A stretch of DNA of 64,000 nt from Propionibacteriaceae bacterium (GCA_031262485.1 JAISHO010000012.1:183552-247551); one strand, 5' to 3'; shown: positions 45,373 through 55,321, numbered from the stretch's first letter. Translations and numbers: made by a program. The notes: generated by a model not told the origin, from the letters alone.

Positions 45373-46287
45373 GTGACGATGGCGTGGGATGAACCCGTCG
45401 CCGGCGACATCCGTGTTCGGGTGCCCGGCAAGCTCAACTGCGCTCTCAGAGTCGGCCCCCGCCGCCCAGACGGCTACCACGAGTTGGCGACCGTGTTCCA
45501 GGCCGTGTCGCTTTACGACGAGGTGAGCGCGATCGCCACCGACGACGACGCCATCACCTGTGTCATGCCCGGAGCCGACGATTTCGGCGATGACAACCTC
45601 GCTGTCAAAGCGGCCCGACTGCTGCGCGAACGGGCGGGGTTGGCCGGACGGGGCGTCGCCTTGACGATCGACAAGCGCCTCCCCGTCGCCGGCGGGATGG
45701 CTGGTGGCTCGGCCGACGCCGCCGCCGCGCTCGTCGCGTGCGCCGCCGCCTGGAACCTCGACGTGCCCACGGAAGAGATGCACGCCTTGGCCGCCGAACT
45801 CGGTTCGGATGTGCCGTTCGCGCTGACCGGCGGAGTGGCCTACGGCAGCGGCCGCGGTGAGATCCTCGTCCCGGCGCTGGCCCGCGGCACGTACCACTGG
45901 GTGCTCGCCTTCGCCCGGCGCGGATTGTCCACCCCAGCGGTCTTCCGGCGCTTCGACGCCCTCGTGCCCGATCCCCCGCCACCGCAGCCGCCGCGCGAAC
46001 TGATGAGCGCCTTGGCCGCCGGCGATCCCGTCCGGCTAGGGCGTTTCCTGACGAACGACCTCGCCGAGCCGGCCCTGACGCTCGCCCCTGAGCTGCGCCG
46101 CACTCTCAACGCCGGCCGGGCCCTCGGGGTGCTCGGCTCCCTCCTCGCCGGGTCCGGGCCGACGATCGCTTTCCTCGTCGCGACCGAACGCGAGGCGATC
46201 GACGTCGCCGTCGAACTCTCCAGCCTCGGGGTCGCGCGCGACGTCCGGCGCGTCACGGGGCCAGTGGCGGGCGCCACACTCCTGTAG
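45373..46287 (+). CDS. ispE: 4-(cytidine 5'-diphospho)-2-C-methyl-D-erythritol kinase
   Basis: GHMP kinase of the MEP isoprenoid pathway, 304 aa. VRVPGKLNCALRVGPRRPDG is the N-terminal motif with the substrate Lys. The ATP loop is PVAGGMAGGSADAAAAL, and GSLLAGSGPTIAFLV is motif 3. GTG 45373 was chosen; ATG 45379 is two codons later. The GTG is preceded by TACGGT-like sequence and no clear Shine-Dalgarno. Confidence 0.94.
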   Translation: MTMAWDEPVAGDIRVRVPGKLNCALRVGPRRPDGYHELATVFQAVSLYDEVSAIATDDDAITCVMPGADDFGDDNLAVKAARLLRERAGLAGRGVALTIDKRLPVAGGMAGGSADAAAALVACAAAWNLDVPTEEMHALAAELGSDVPFALTGGVAYGSGRGEILVPALARGTYHWVLAFARRGLSTPAVFRRFDALVPDPPPPQPPRELMSALAAGDPVRLGRFLTNDLAEPALTLAPELRRTLNAGRALGVLGSLLAGSGPTIAFLVATEREAIDVAVELSSLGVARDVRRVTGPVAGATLL

Positions 46288-46302
46288 TGGCCTGTCGCGC
46301 CT
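46285..46302. repeat. Dispersed intergenic repeat, copy B (short)
   Basis: TAGTGGCCTGTCGCGCCT overlaps the ispE stop codon and differs from the 63866 copy by one base. Confidence 0.65.
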
Positions 46303-46399
46303 GAGCGCCGTCTATCCTCCGTCTACCCTTCGTCGATCTCCCAGCGCTCTCGGATCACGACTCCCGGCACGACTCGGCGGATGATCTGCCAGCTGGACA

Positions 46400-48109
46400 T
46401 CAAATCCAGGCTGGGAACCACATTCTCAGACTCCACTCGGTGCGCGTCATCATGGTGTCCGTCAAGACGGGATAGATGAAGGCGAAATCAAGGATGATGA
46501 GGGTGGTGATGGCCCCGGCGATGAGGGAGCCGCGCCGTCGCCGATCGCCCGCCTTGGCTGGCCCGATGAGCACGCCGAGAGCGAGCGCGAGGCCGATCGC
46601 CATGAAGGGGATCATCGTGATGGCGTAGAAGTAGAAGATGGGGCGGGTTCCGACGAAGAACCAGGGCACCCAGGTGGAGCAGGTGGCCAGCACGACGACG
46701 CCGAAACGCCAATCGGCGCCGGCGATCCACCAGACCAGCCCGGCGATGAGGACGATCGTCGCGGCCCACCACAGCAGTGGAGTGCCGAGCGCGGCGATGA
46801 CGGTGAGGCAAGTCGAATCGGCCGCCGCGTCACACCCGTCGACGCCCGGTTTGATATCGGTGACGGCGTCGATGCCGACGGTGCGCCCGATGATCGGCCA
46901 CGTGATCGCATCAGATTGATAGTGGTGGGTGGCCTCGGCCATGTAATCGCCGGTGTGGAAGTCGTAGACGTCGATCTGATATTTCACGAAAGCGGCCAGA
47001 TCGGGCCCGAGCAGGCGGGTGAGGAGACTGTCAGGATTCTGCGTTCCCCAATCGCGCAGCCATCCGCCCGAGGTGGCGAACCATCCGGCCCAGGTGGCGG
47101 TGTAGGAGACGGCCGCGACGACGACCATGGCGATGAAGGCGGGGACGCCGTCGATGAGGAGGGCCCACCACTGCCGCCGTCCCGCTCCGGCCAAGCGCCG
47201 CGCGCCGACCGACCAGGCGACGACGACGATGCCGAAGACGGCTAAGGCGTACATCGACGACCATTTGCAACTGGCGCCGAGCCCGAACATCACCCCGGCG
47301 ACGATGAGCCAGGGGCGGAAAATCCATGGGCCGGGAGCCCCGCCGAGATCGCTCAAGCCTCGTTGGTCGAGGAAGGCCGCCAGTTTATTGCGAAAATAAT
47401 CGCGGTCGGCCACGACAGCGGCGACCCCGGCGACGATGAAGAAAGCACAGAAGATATCGACGAGAGCGATCCGACTCATGACGAAACTGAGCCCGTCGAC
47501 ACAGACGAACAGCCCAGCCAAACCGCCGATGAGAGTCGAGCGAGAAAGCCTTCGGGCTAGGCGAATCACCATGAGAATGAGGAGCGTGCCGAAGATCACT
47601 GAGGCGAAACGCCAGCCGAAGGAGTTGAAGCCGAAGAGCCACTCGCCGGAGGCGATGAGCCACTTCCCGAACGGCGGATGAACGACAAAGCTCGCATTGC
47701 TGTTGAGATCGGCCCAACTGCCCTGCGCGACGTCGACGTTGATGACCGACTGATCGACCCCTTCGCCGTCCTCCCCTTCCCGGTGCCAGGACCCCTCGTA
47801 GCCATATTGCAGGAGCGACCAGGCGTCCTTGGCGTAATACGTCTCGTCGAAAAGCACTTTCGAAGGGTTGGCGAAGTTGACGAAGCGGATGAAGAAACCG
47901 AGGAGTGTGATGACGAGCGTGACGATCCACCCGATGAGGCGATCGCCGGGCAGGCCCTCGCGCAATTGGTCGATCGCCGGGATGTCCTGGCGTGGATTCG
48001 TCGCCCGCACGAGAGAACGCAGCCGCCCGTGGCGCGGGGTGGCATGAGCGGCTTCGGCTTCGATGACGACGGGCGCGCCGGCTTCCCCCACAACATTCGG
48101 CTGAGTCAC
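46400..48109 (-). CDS. pmt: Polyprenol-phosphate-mannose--protein mannosyltransferase, GT39 (Pmt)
   Basis: It transfers mannose from polyprenyl phosphate to Ser/Thr of secreted proteins at the membrane. About 569 aa, with some ten hydrophobic segments. VLFDETYYAKDAWSLLQYGY carries the catalytic DE motif of the first loop, and HPPFGKWLIASGEWLFG is the second conserved loop. The C-terminus MRTEWSLRMWFPAWI is family-typical. GTG 48109 lies 7 nt after a TACACT -10 box (48117-48122), so the mRNA is likely leaderless. The Thr/Ser/Pro-rich secreted protein at 51540 is a possible substrate. pmt and rsmI are divergent neighbours, as in other actinobacteria. Confidence 0.9.
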   Translation of the reverse strand: MTQPNVVGEAGAPVVIEAEAAHATPRHGRLRSLVRATNPRQDIPAIDQLREGLPGDRLIGWIVTLVITLLGFFIRFVNFANPSKVLFDETYYAKDAWSLLQYGYEGSWHREGEDGEGVDQSVINVDVAQGSWADLNSNASFVVHPPFGKWLIASGEWLFGFNSFGWRFASVIFGTLLILMVIRLARRLSRSTLIGGLAGLFVCVDGLSFVMSRIALVDIFCAFFIVAGVAAVVADRDYFRNKLAAFLDQRGLSDLGGAPGPWIFRPWLIVAGVMFGLGASCKWSSMYALAVFGIVVVAWSVGARRLAGAGRRQWWALLIDGVPAFIAMVVVAAVSYTATWAGWFATSGGWLRDWGTQNPDSLLTRLLGPDLAAFVKYQIDVYDFHTGDYMAEATHHYQSDAITWPIIGRTVGIDAVTDIKPGVDGCDAAADSTCLTVIAALGTPLLWWAATIVLIAGLVWWIAGADWRFGVVVLATCSTWVPWFFVGTRPIFYFYAITMIPFMAIGLALALGVLIGPAKAGDRRRRGSLIAGAITTLIILDFAFIYPVLTDTMMTRTEWSLRMWFPAWI

Positions 48110-48130
48110 AGGCTCTAGTGTAGAGGCACG

Positions 48131-48991
48131 ATGACAACTGTGAGCGACGGCATCCTTGTTCTCGCCGGGACACCGATCGGAGACGCCCGGTCGGCCTCCC
48201 CGGCGCTCATCGCCGCGCTCGAGTCGGCCGACCTCATCGCGGCCGAGGACACCCGCCGTCTCCACGACCTCTGCCGGCGGATCGGGGCCCACCCCAGCGC
48301 CCGTCTCGTCAGCTATTTCGACGGCAATGAGACGGAACGGACCGATGGTCTCGTCGCCGCGTTGAAAGAAGGGGCGCGCGTCGTCCTCGTCACCGACGCC
48401 GGAATGCCTTCGGTCTCGGATCCCGGCTACCGGCTCACCCGGGCCGCCGTCGACGCCGGAATCCGCGTCACAGCCGTCCCCGGACCCTCGGCCGTGCTCG
48501 CCGCGCTGGCCGTCTCCGCGTTGCCCGTCGATCGTTTCTGCTTCGAAGGCTTCCCCCCGCGCAAACCGGGCGCCCGCCGGGCCCGCCTCGATTCTTTGGC
48601 CGACGAGGAGCGCACCCTCGTCTTCTTCGAAGCTCCCCACCGACTCGGCGCCTTCCTGACCGACGCGGCCGCCGCTTTCGGGGGCGATCGCCCCGGCGCC
48701 GTCTGCCGGGAACTGACGAAAACTCACGAGGAGGTGATCCGCGGCTCGTTGAGCGAGTTGGTCGCCTGGGCCGCTGGCGAGGTGCGGGGGGAAATCACCG
48801 TCGTCATCGGCGGAGCGGAGGGGCCCAGCGCCGATCCGGCCGCCTTGACCAGGCGCGTGCTCGACCTCATCGACGAAGGCGAGAGCCTCAAACGGGCGGT
48901 CGCGACCGTCGCCGCACGCCATCGGGCGGATAAGCGGGCCCTCTACGACGCGGTCGTCGCCGCACGTAAAGACGCCGGGACAGCCACGTGA
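48131..48991 (+). CDS. rsmI: 16S rRNA (cytidine(1402)-2'-O)-methyltransferase
   Basis: SAM-dependent tetrapyrrole-methylase fold of 286 aa. ILVLAGTPIGDARSASPALI, LIAAEDTRRLHDLCRRI, LVTDAGMPSVSDPGYRL, VPGPSAVLAAL and FEGFPPRKPGARRARL are the RsmI hallmarks. ATG 48131 has only a short spacer to the overlapping divergent pmt promoter; TAGTGT at 48116-48121 would give a leader of a few bases. Confidence 0.95.
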   Translation: MTTVSDGILVLAGTPIGDARSASPALIAALESADLIAAEDTRRLHDLCRRIGAHPSARLVSYFDGNETERTDGLVAALKEGARVVLVTDAGMPSVSDPGYRLTRAAVDAGIRVTAVPGPSAVLAALAVSALPVDRFCFEGFPPRKPGARRARLDSLADEERTLVFFEAPHRLGAFLTDAAAAFGGDRPGAVCRELTKTHEEVIRGSLSELVAWAAGEVRGEITVVIGGAEGPSADPAALTRRVLDLIDEGESLKRAVATVAARHRADKRALYDAVVAARKDAGTAT

Positions 48992-49050
48992 TCGAGGTGG
49001 TCATCCTCTAGGCTCGTCTCGGCTCATCCCCTGAGTGAATGGAGAATGCC

Positions 49051-50478
49051 ATGGCGTTGTGGACGCTACACGGGAACGGGACCCTCGGGCCGGGCGAGGT
49101 CGTCAAACCGACCGAACGGCTCTCCTGGGGCAAGACGGTCGGACTAGGCGCCCAGCACGTCGTCGCCATGTTCGGCGCGACCTTCGTCTTCCCCCTTCTC
49201 ATGGGGCTCAACCCCCAACTCGCCGTCATGATGAGCGGGATCGCCACCCTCGTCTTCATCTTCGTGACCGGCCATCGGGTGCCGAGCTATCTGGGCTCCT
49301 CGGCCTCCTTCGTCGGCGTCGCCACCGCGATCTACGCCGCCGGCGGCACCCCCTCCGATCTGACGGGCGCGCTGCTCGTCACCGGGCTGACGTTGTTCAT
49401 CGTCGGCATCATCATCCACTTCGCCGGAGCCCGGGTCATCCACCGAGTGCTGCCGCCGCCCGTCACTGGCGCCGTCGTCATGCTCATCGGCTTCAACCTC
49501 GCCCCCGTCGTGGCGAAAACCTATTGGCCGCAAGATCAATGGGTGGCCATGCTGACGATGCTCATCGTCGTCGTCCTCTCGGTCGGCTTCCGCGGCTTCA
49601 TCGGACGGATCGCCATCTTCCTCGCGCTCGTCGCCGGATACCTCATCAGTTGGATCTTCGACCTCGCCTTCGGACCGATCACCTCGCAGAACTCCGCCGG
49701 TGAGATCGTCCCCCACCTGCGGGTCGACTGGGCCGCCTCGGGCGGAGTCGTCGAATCGGCCTGGATCGGGCTGCCGCCATTGTCCGATCCGTTGACGGGT
49801 GTCGTCGGCATCCATCTGCCGACTTTCTCGCTCGGTTTCATCATCATCGCGCTGCCCGTCGTCATCGCCCTCATCGCTGAGAACACCGGACATGTCAAAG
49901 CCGTCGCCGAGATGACGGGCGAGAACCTCGACCCCGTCATGGGACGGGCCATCGCCGCCGACGGCGCCACCTCCGTGCTCGCCACCTTCGTGGGCGCCGG
50001 ACCGACGACGACCTACGCCGAGAACATCGGCGTCATGGCCGCGACGAAGGTTTATTCGACGGCCGCCTACATCGTCGCCGCGCTCGTCGCCATCCTCTTC
50101 GGATTCTCGCCCAAGTTCGGCGCCGTCATCTCGGCCACCCCGGGCGGGGTGCTGGGCGGGATCACCGTCGTGCTCTACGGCATGATCGGTCTGCTCGGGG
50201 CCAAGATCTGGAAGGAGAACAAGGTCGACTTCGGCAACCCGATCAATCTCGTGCCCCTGTCGGCCGGGATCATCATCGGCGTCGGCGACGTCAGCCTCAC
50301 CGTCGGCGACTTCACCCTCTCGGGAATCGCCTTCGGCACGATCGTCACCGTCGTCGTCTACCACCTCGCCCACTGGCTCGCTCCAGCCGAGATGAAGGCG
50401 GATCAAGAAGGCGCCACCCTCATTTATGACGCCCCCGGCGCCTACGACGTCGGCCTCGGAGACGATGGCGCGGAATAG
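49051..50478 (+). CDS. Uracil/xanthine permease, NCS2 family
   Basis: Proton-coupled nucleobase importer, about 475 aa with 12-14 helices. LGAQHVVAMFGATFVFPLLM is the family start. The substrate loop includes GENLDPVMGRAIAADG and VGAGPTTTYAENIGVMA with the conserved Glu, which fits the UraA/PyrP branch. ATG 49051 has GGAG 6 nt upstream; an ATG four codons earlier lacks this. A TAGGCT -10 box lies at 49009-49014. Confidence 0.92.
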   Translation: MALWTLHGNGTLGPGEVVKPTERLSWGKTVGLGAQHVVAMFGATFVFPLLMGLNPQLAVMMSGIATLVFIFVTGHRVPSYLGSSASFVGVATAIYAAGGTPSDLTGALLVTGLTLFIVGIIIHFAGARVIHRVLPPPVTGAVVMLIGFNLAPVVAKTYWPQDQWVAMLTMLIVVVLSVGFRGFIGRIAIFLALVAGYLISWIFDLAFGPITSQNSAGEIVPHLRVDWAASGGVVESAWIGLPPLSDPLTGVVGIHLPTFSLGFIIIALPVVIALIAENTGHVKAVAEMTGENLDPVMGRAIAADGATSVLATFVGAGPTTTYAENIGVMAATKVYSTAAYIVAALVAILFGFSPKFGAVISATPGGVLGGITVVLYGMIGLLGAKIWKENKVDFGNPINLVPLSAGIIIGVGDVSLTVGDFTLSGIAFGTIVTVVVYHLAHWLAPAEMKADQEGATLIYDAPGAYDVGLGDDGAE

Positions 50479-50529
50479 GTCCGGCGAGCCTTCGCCATCA
50501 CCGGTGACGGACGCCCTACCTTGTAGCTT

Positions 50530-51381
50530 GTGGATGCGACCGGGCTGATCTTCTTAGTGCTCGCTGTCGCATGCCTATTTTACCTTGTCCCGCGCTATTT
50601 GGAGCAATACAGCCCGCCGGTGACGGAGCCGGAGGATCTCGAGGAGCTGACCCAGGTCCGCCTGCCCCAAACCATCCTTCACCAGGGCCTTCCCTTGCCC
50701 GATCCCGAAGCCGAGACGGCGATCATCCCGGGGCAAGAGACCGTCTTCAATAATGGCGCGGCCGTCTCGAGCCGTCTCACGCGCCGGACCTACCGCCGTG
50801 TCGTCATGGTGTTGACCCGGCGGGCCAGAGCCCGGCGTCGCTCCGTTCTCGTCGCCCTGACGACGATCGCCGTCGCCACGCTCGTCGCGACCATAGCCGG
50901 GCTCGTCCAATGGTGGGGCCTGGCCGCGACCGGTCTCGTCCTGCTCGTCTGGAGCGTCTACGTCCATTTCGACACTCAACGGCTGCGCCATCGCCTCAAC
51001 CAGCTCAACGTCGCCGCCGAATTGATCGGGGAAGAGGAGACGATCGCCATCGAGTTCGGCTTGTCGCCCCACCTCAGCGGCGCCGCCGCCAGCACATCGT
51101 CGTCTTCGCGGGGCGCGCTCGTCACGAGCACGACGAGCGACGTCCAGCCGAATCTGTGGGACGAACTCTTCACCTACTCCAACGATCATCCGGTCTACAC
51201 GTCGCCCCATCCGGGAAGCCGGACCGTCCGCACCGCCATCAAGCTCGAGAGCGAGCGTCCGCCCGTCTCAGAGCCACCCGTGCTCCATCCGACTCCGGCC
51301 ACCCCGCCGACGACTCCTCCCGTCACGGCCGACACCCCTCCCGGCGGCACCCGGATCGAGGGGATCGACCGCGCCGGATGA
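50530..51381 (+). CDS. Membrane protein, unknown function
   Basis: It is 283 aa. One N-terminal helix (GLIFLVLAVACLFYLVPRYL), a soluble stretch, a basic RRTYRRVVMVLTRRARARRR segment, then two helices (LVALTTIAVATLVATIAGLV and GLAATGLVLLVWSVYVHF) and a Ser/Thr/Pro-rich tail. TACCTT at 50517-50522 puts the predicted transcription start at GTG 50530, so the mRNA is likely leaderless. I do not recognise a named family. Confidence 0.7.
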   Translation: MDATGLIFLVLAVACLFYLVPRYLEQYSPPVTEPEDLEELTQVRLPQTILHQGLPLPDPEAETAIIPGQETVFNNGAAVSSRLTRRTYRRVVMVLTRRARARRRSVLVALTTIAVATLVATIAGLVQWWGLAATGLVLLVWSVYVHFDTQRLRHRLNQLNVAAELIGEEETIAIEFGLSPHLSGAAASTSSSSRGALVTSTTSDVQPNLWDELFTYSNDHPVYTSPHPGSRTVRTAIKLESERPPVSEPPVLHPTPATPPTTPPVTADTPPGGTRIEGIDRAG

Positions 51382-51383
51382 GG

Positions 51384-51399
51384 CTAGTGGTCTGTCGCG
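51384..51399. repeat. Dispersed intergenic repeat, copy C
   Basis: CTAGTGGTCTGTCGCG, identical to 45264-45279 and 63866-63881, starting 2 bp after the upstream stop codon. Confidence 0.7.
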
Positions 51400-51539
51400 A
51401 TCGGAGCACGCCACCCCGATTGGAACACGCCTGCATCAGTGCTAGTGTGGCAACACGCAGTTGATCATCTCCAAACATGATGAATTGCGTCTCTCTCCTT
51501 GGGCTTGCGCCCCTGCTCCATCCCCCAGGACTCACACTC

Positions 51540-52430
51540 ATGCTCTCTCGTCGCCGAATCACTGGACTGGCCGTCGCCGTCATCGGGTGCACCGCCGTCG
51601 CCATCACCTCGAGCCTCCTCAACGGCTCGGCCTCCGAACGCGAGTCCCGGCCCGCCTCTCTCCTGCCGCTCGCCGCGACCACCCAGGCCTCTTATATCGT
51701 CTCCCCGACCTATGAGCTCGTCTCCACCACCGGTGGAACCGTCCGAGCGACCGCGTTGCCTGTCCCCTCCGGCGGCGCCATCAAGCAGACTCCCTTGCCC
51801 ACTGCCATCGACGGTCCGAGCGAGTTGGCCGTCGTCGAGAACCCCTCGAACGCCATGGCCTCCACCGGAGCGAGCGGGACCCCGGACGCCGTCACGGACA
51901 GCGTGGCCGATGGAGCCGTCAGCGTCGCCGGGCGGCCCGGCGCTCCCTCCAACGACGCCGCCTCCCCCCAGGCGGCGTCGAATCGGACGGCGTCGAATCC
52001 GTCCACCGCTGGTCGGGCGACGACCGGCCCGACGACGAAGAACAACACCGTCTCGGGCGAGACCTCCCCTGGACGCCAGACCGCCACCGGCTCGGGGACA
52101 TCGACGAAGGCTCCGGCGACGACACGTCCCCCGGCTGTCACGACGACGACCGGATCGACGATCACCGTTCCTCTCCCCCAGAAGCCGACGACCGCGCCGG
52201 CCACGACGAACCCCCCGGCCCCCGCTCCGGCGGCGCCGAGCACGACCCGCCCCGCCGCGGCGCCGACTGCGGATTCCGGCGACCAGAATTCGGATCAGGC
52301 CGGATCCTCGGATGACTGGATGTCGTTCACGCCGGGCGATCCGAGCCTGCCCGACACCCTCCCCTCGTGGAACGATGTCTCCGACGACCAAGCCCCGCCT
52401 GCGGTCGGGCCGTTCGTGCCCTCGATCTGA
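51540..52430 (+). CDS. Secreted Thr/Pro/Ala/Ser-rich protein
   Basis: About 296 aa. A hydrophobic N-terminal segment (ITGLAVAVIGCTAVAITSSL) acts as signal peptide or anchor; the remainder is low-complexity Thr, Pro, Ala, Ser and Gly with an acidic C-terminus. Such sequence is a typical target for Pmt O-mannosylation (gene at 46400-48109). ATG 51540 has AGGA 9 nt upstream; the frame upstream to 51477 is a poorer start. No enzymatic domain is seen. Confidence 0.65.
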   Translation: MLSRRRITGLAVAVIGCTAVAITSSLLNGSASERESRPASLLPLAATTQASYIVSPTYELVSTTGGTVRATALPVPSGGAIKQTPLPTAIDGPSELAVVENPSNAMASTGASGTPDAVTDSVADGAVSVAGRPGAPSNDAASPQAASNRTASNPSTAGRATTGPTTKNNTVSGETSPGRQTATGSGTSTKAPATTRPPAVTTTTGSTITVPLPQKPTTAPATTNPPAPAPAAPSTTRPAAAPTADSGDQNSDQAGSSDDWMSFTPGDPSLPDTLPSWNDVSDDQAPPAVGPFVPSI

Positions 52431-52684
52431 GACGACACGCGGAACGGATCCGGATCACTGTCTCGCAACAATGAAATCTGGAATCCTTCCAGAGAAAGTG
52501 GCCGTGACTCGGGGTAACACCCTGACAATGAGGCATGTCACATGCCTATCTGAAGGGTATTTTCCCTTGCTAACGGCTGCTAGCCGGGAGCTACACTGGG
52601 AGTAAGACTCTTTACAGCGCTGGGGCCGTGGGGTAGATTCACGCGCGTCAGCACTGGCACCAATCGCAAAGGTAGGTCGTGCGC
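52431..52684. promoter_or_regulatory. cydA upstream region with a small palindrome
   Basis: A lower-GC stretch of ~250 bp likely to carry the cyd promoter. It holds GGCATG-TCA-CATGCC at 52532-52546 and a possible -10 TACACT near 52592. No Rex-type TTGTGA-N6-TCACAA site was found. Confidence 0.4.
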
Positions 52685-54160
52685 ATGAGTCCAGACACCA
52701 TCGCCAGATGGCAATTTGGAATTACAACGGTGTATCACTTTCTGTTCGTCCCTTTGACGATCGCGCTCAGTGTCCTCACCGCCGTCCTCCAGACCCTGTG
52801 GAACAAAACTGGCAACGATGCCTATCTTCGTCTGACCAAGTTCTTCGGGAAACTCTTCCTCATCAACTTCGCCATGGGCGTCGTCACCGGCATCGTCCAG
52901 GAGTTCCAGTTCGGCATGAACTGGTCGGAGTACAGCCGCTTCGTCGGCGACATCTTCGGCGCTCCCTTGGCGCTCGAGGCGCTCATCGCCTTCTTCCTTG
53001 AGTCGACCTTCCTCGGCTTGTGGATCTTCGGGTGGGATCGTCTCTCCAAGGGCGTCCACTTGGTGACGATTTGGCTCGCCTCGATCGGCACCGTCATCTC
53101 GTCGATCTTCATCATCGCGGCCAACGCCTGGATGCAGAACCCGGTCGGCGCCACCTATAACAATGGCCGCGCCGAGCTGACCGATTTCGGCGCCGTCCTC
53201 ACCAACCCCGTCTTCCTCTGGCAGTGGCCCCACACGATCACCGCCAGCTTCGTCACCGCCGGCGCCTTCATGGCCGCCGTCGCCGCCTACGGGCTCATCA
53301 AGACGAAGGCCAAGGGAGGCCCCAGCGCCGATCTCGTCGCCTACCGCAAGGGCGTCAAACTGGGCGCCTGGGTGCTCATCGTCGCGGGCGTCTTCACCGT
53401 GTTGACGGGCGATCCGCTCGGCAAGACGATGGTGCAGACCCAGCCCAGCAAGATGGCCGCAGCCGAAGCCCAGACGACGACGTCAGACAACGCGCCCTTC
53501 GCGCTCGTCGACTTCAACGGCGAGGCCGAAGGCGGGCGGATCGAATTGTTCCCCGGCTTCCTCAACTGGCTCTATGGCACCGATGAAGTCCAGGGCATCG
53601 AGAACCTGCGCGATCAATACGCCACCGACGGCTATCTCCTCAACGACGGCACCCAGCTGCCGCTCCAAGCCGAGTTCGCCGACGCCCTCAAAGAAGTGAC
53701 CGACAACAATGGCGATGAGATCGACCCGATTCCCAACGTCATGATCACCTTCTGGTCCTTCCGGCTCATGATCGGCATCGGGTGCCTCGCCATCCTCGGC
53801 GGCGTCCTCCTGCTCGTCTTGACGCGCGGGGACCGCGTGCCGAAACCGAACAAACTCATCACCGCGGGCCTCATCGCCCTGCCGATCCTGCCGCTCGTGG
53901 CCAACTCGTTCGGCTGGATCTTCACCGAGATGGGCCGCCAGCCCTGGATCGTCAACGGCGTCCTGCCGACGCTGCAAGGCCTCTCCCCGTCGGTCGGCGT
54001 GGGTTCGGTGTGGTTCTCGCTCATCGTCTTCACCCTGCTGTACGGCGCGCTCGCCGTCATCGAGGTGCGGCTCATGCTCAAGTACATCCGGATCGGGCTG
54101 CCGGACGTCACACCCGTCACCACCCAGGACGAGGACGCCCCCTTGTCCTTCGCCTACTGA
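52685..54160 (+). CDS. cydA: Cytochrome bd ubiquinol oxidase subunit I
   Basis: Heme-bearing quinol oxidase subunit, about 491 aa. IARWQFGITTVYHFLFVPLT carries the His ligand of the high-spin heme end. NFAMGVVTGIVQEFQFGMNW includes another conserved region, and the Q-loop is the short form usual in actinobacteria. GWIFTEMGRQPWIVNGVLPT is the conserved C-terminal block. Start at ATG 52685; GTG 52679, two codons upstream, has the better spacing to AAAGG and is equally possible. Confidence 0.95.
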   Translation: MSPDTIARWQFGITTVYHFLFVPLTIALSVLTAVLQTLWNKTGNDAYLRLTKFFGKLFLINFAMGVVTGIVQEFQFGMNWSEYSRFVGDIFGAPLALEALIAFFLESTFLGLWIFGWDRLSKGVHLVTIWLASIGTVISSIFIIAANAWMQNPVGATYNNGRAELTDFGAVLTNPVFLWQWPHTITASFVTAGAFMAAVAAYGLIKTKAKGGPSADLVAYRKGVKLGAWVLIVAGVFTVLTGDPLGKTMVQTQPSKMAAAEAQTTTSDNAPFALVDFNGEAEGGRIELFPGFLNWLYGTDEVQGIENLRDQYATDGYLLNDGTQLPLQAEFADALKEVTDNNGDEIDPIPNVMITFWSFRLMIGIGCLAILGGVLLLVLTRGDRVPKPNKLITAGLIALPILPLVANSFGWIFTEMGRQPWIVNGVLPTLQGLSPSVGVGSVWFSLIVFTLLYGALAVIEVRLMLKYIRIGLPDVTPVTTQDEDAPLSFAY

Positions 54161-54178
54161 GAAGGCTGGATCACGATC

Positions 54179-55321
54179 ATGACATTCCAACACGTGCTTC
54201 CTCTCCTCGACGTCCCGCTCCACTCCCCCACCGTTTTGCAGGTGCTGTGGCTCATCCTCATCGCCGTGCTGTGGATCGGATTCTTCTTCCTTGAGGGCTT
54301 CGATTTCGGCGTCGGCATGCTGCTGCCCTTCCTCGGCAAGAACGACAAAGAGCGTCGGCTCATCGTCAACACGATCGGCCCGCACTGGGACGGCAATGAG
54401 GTCTGGCTGCTGACGGCCGGCGGCGCCATGTTCGCCGCCTTCCCCGGCTGGTACGCCACCTTGTTCTCCGGGCTCTACCTGCCGCTCTTCCTCGTCCTCG
54501 TCGGCCTCATCCTGCGCGGCGTCGCCTTCGAATACCGCGGCAAGAACGACGATCTCGCCTGGCGCAAGCGGTGGGACTGGGCGGCCGCCATCGGCAGCTT
54601 CCTGCCCACCCTCGTGCTCGGCGTCGGCTTCGCCAACTTCCTCATCGGCCTCAAGGTCGCCCCGCACGAGCTCGCCTTCGGCGACACGACGGTGCCGTTG
54701 TTCGCTGGCACCTTCTGGGGCCTCTTCTCGCCGTTCGCCTTGCTCGGCGGGCTCCTCTTCGTCGCCCTCTTCGCCACCCACGGCGCCTTCTTCATCGCTC
54801 TCAAGACGCACGGCGTCATCCACGAGCGTGCCGAGGCGTGGGGTTCGAAGATCGTGCTGGCGGCGCTCGTCCTCCTGCTCGCCGTTGTCATTTGGGGCAA
54901 CCTGCACAAGGAACTGCCCGGCCAGCTCGACGCCTTGCGCGTCGTCGCCTGGATCACCGGCGTCGTCGCCATCGCCGGCTTGGCCTGCGCTTGGTTCATG
55001 AACAAGAAGGGCCGCGACGGCTGGGCCTTCATCGGCACGGCGATCTCGATCGTCATGCTCATCGTCATGTACTTCGCGCACTTCTACCCCGGCCTCGGGT
55101 TCGACAATTCGCTCGCGCTCGACACGCCGCTCGATCTGACGACCGCCTCGTCGTCGCCGAAGACGCTGCAGATCATGACGATCTGCGCCTGCTGCCTCGT
55201 GCCCGTCGTGCTCGCCTACCAGGTCTGGAGCTACTGGATCTACCGCAAGCGCCTCTCGACGGCGAACATTCCCGACGACGCCGCCTCCGCCCAGGAGGAG
55301 CGTCAGGGGGTCTCCGCCTGA
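54179..55321 (+). CDS. cydB: Cytochrome bd ubiquinol oxidase subunit II
   Basis: It is 380 aa with eight or nine helices. LWIGFFFLEGFDFGVGMLLP is the conserved first helix, followed by IGPHWDGNEVWLLTAGGAMF and FPGWYATLFSGLYLPLFL. It lies 18 nt after cydA and 100 nt before cydDC, so it is one operon. Confidence 0.96.
   Translation: MTFQHVLPLLDVPLHSPTVLQVLWLILIAVLWIGFFFLEGFDFGVGMLLPFLGKNDKERRLIVNTIGPHWDGNEVWLLTAGGAMFAAFPGWYATLFSGLYLPLFLVLVGLILRGVAFEYRGKNDDLAWRKRWDWAAAIGSFLPTLVLGVGFANFLIGLKVAPHELAFGDTTVPLFAGTFWGLFSPFALLGGLLFVALFATHGAFFIALKTHGVIHERAEAWGSKIVLAALVLLLAVVIWGNLHKELPGQLDALRVVAWITGVVAIAGLACAWFMNKKGRDGWAFIGTAISIVMLIVMYFAHFYPGLGFDNSLALDTPLDLTTASSSPKTLQIMTICACCLVPVVLAYQVWSYWIYRKRLSTANIPDDAASAQEERQGVSA

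Noticed and set aside
48110..48922. N-terminal extension of the mannosyltransferase by about 270 residues.
   Set aside because: This part is antisense to rsmI and has no mannosyltransferase similarity; GTG 48109 with its promoter is the better start.
52532..52546. GGCATGTCACATGCC as a Rex operator for cyd.
   Set aside because: It does not match the TTGTGA-N6-TCACAA pattern; it remains an unassigned palindrome.
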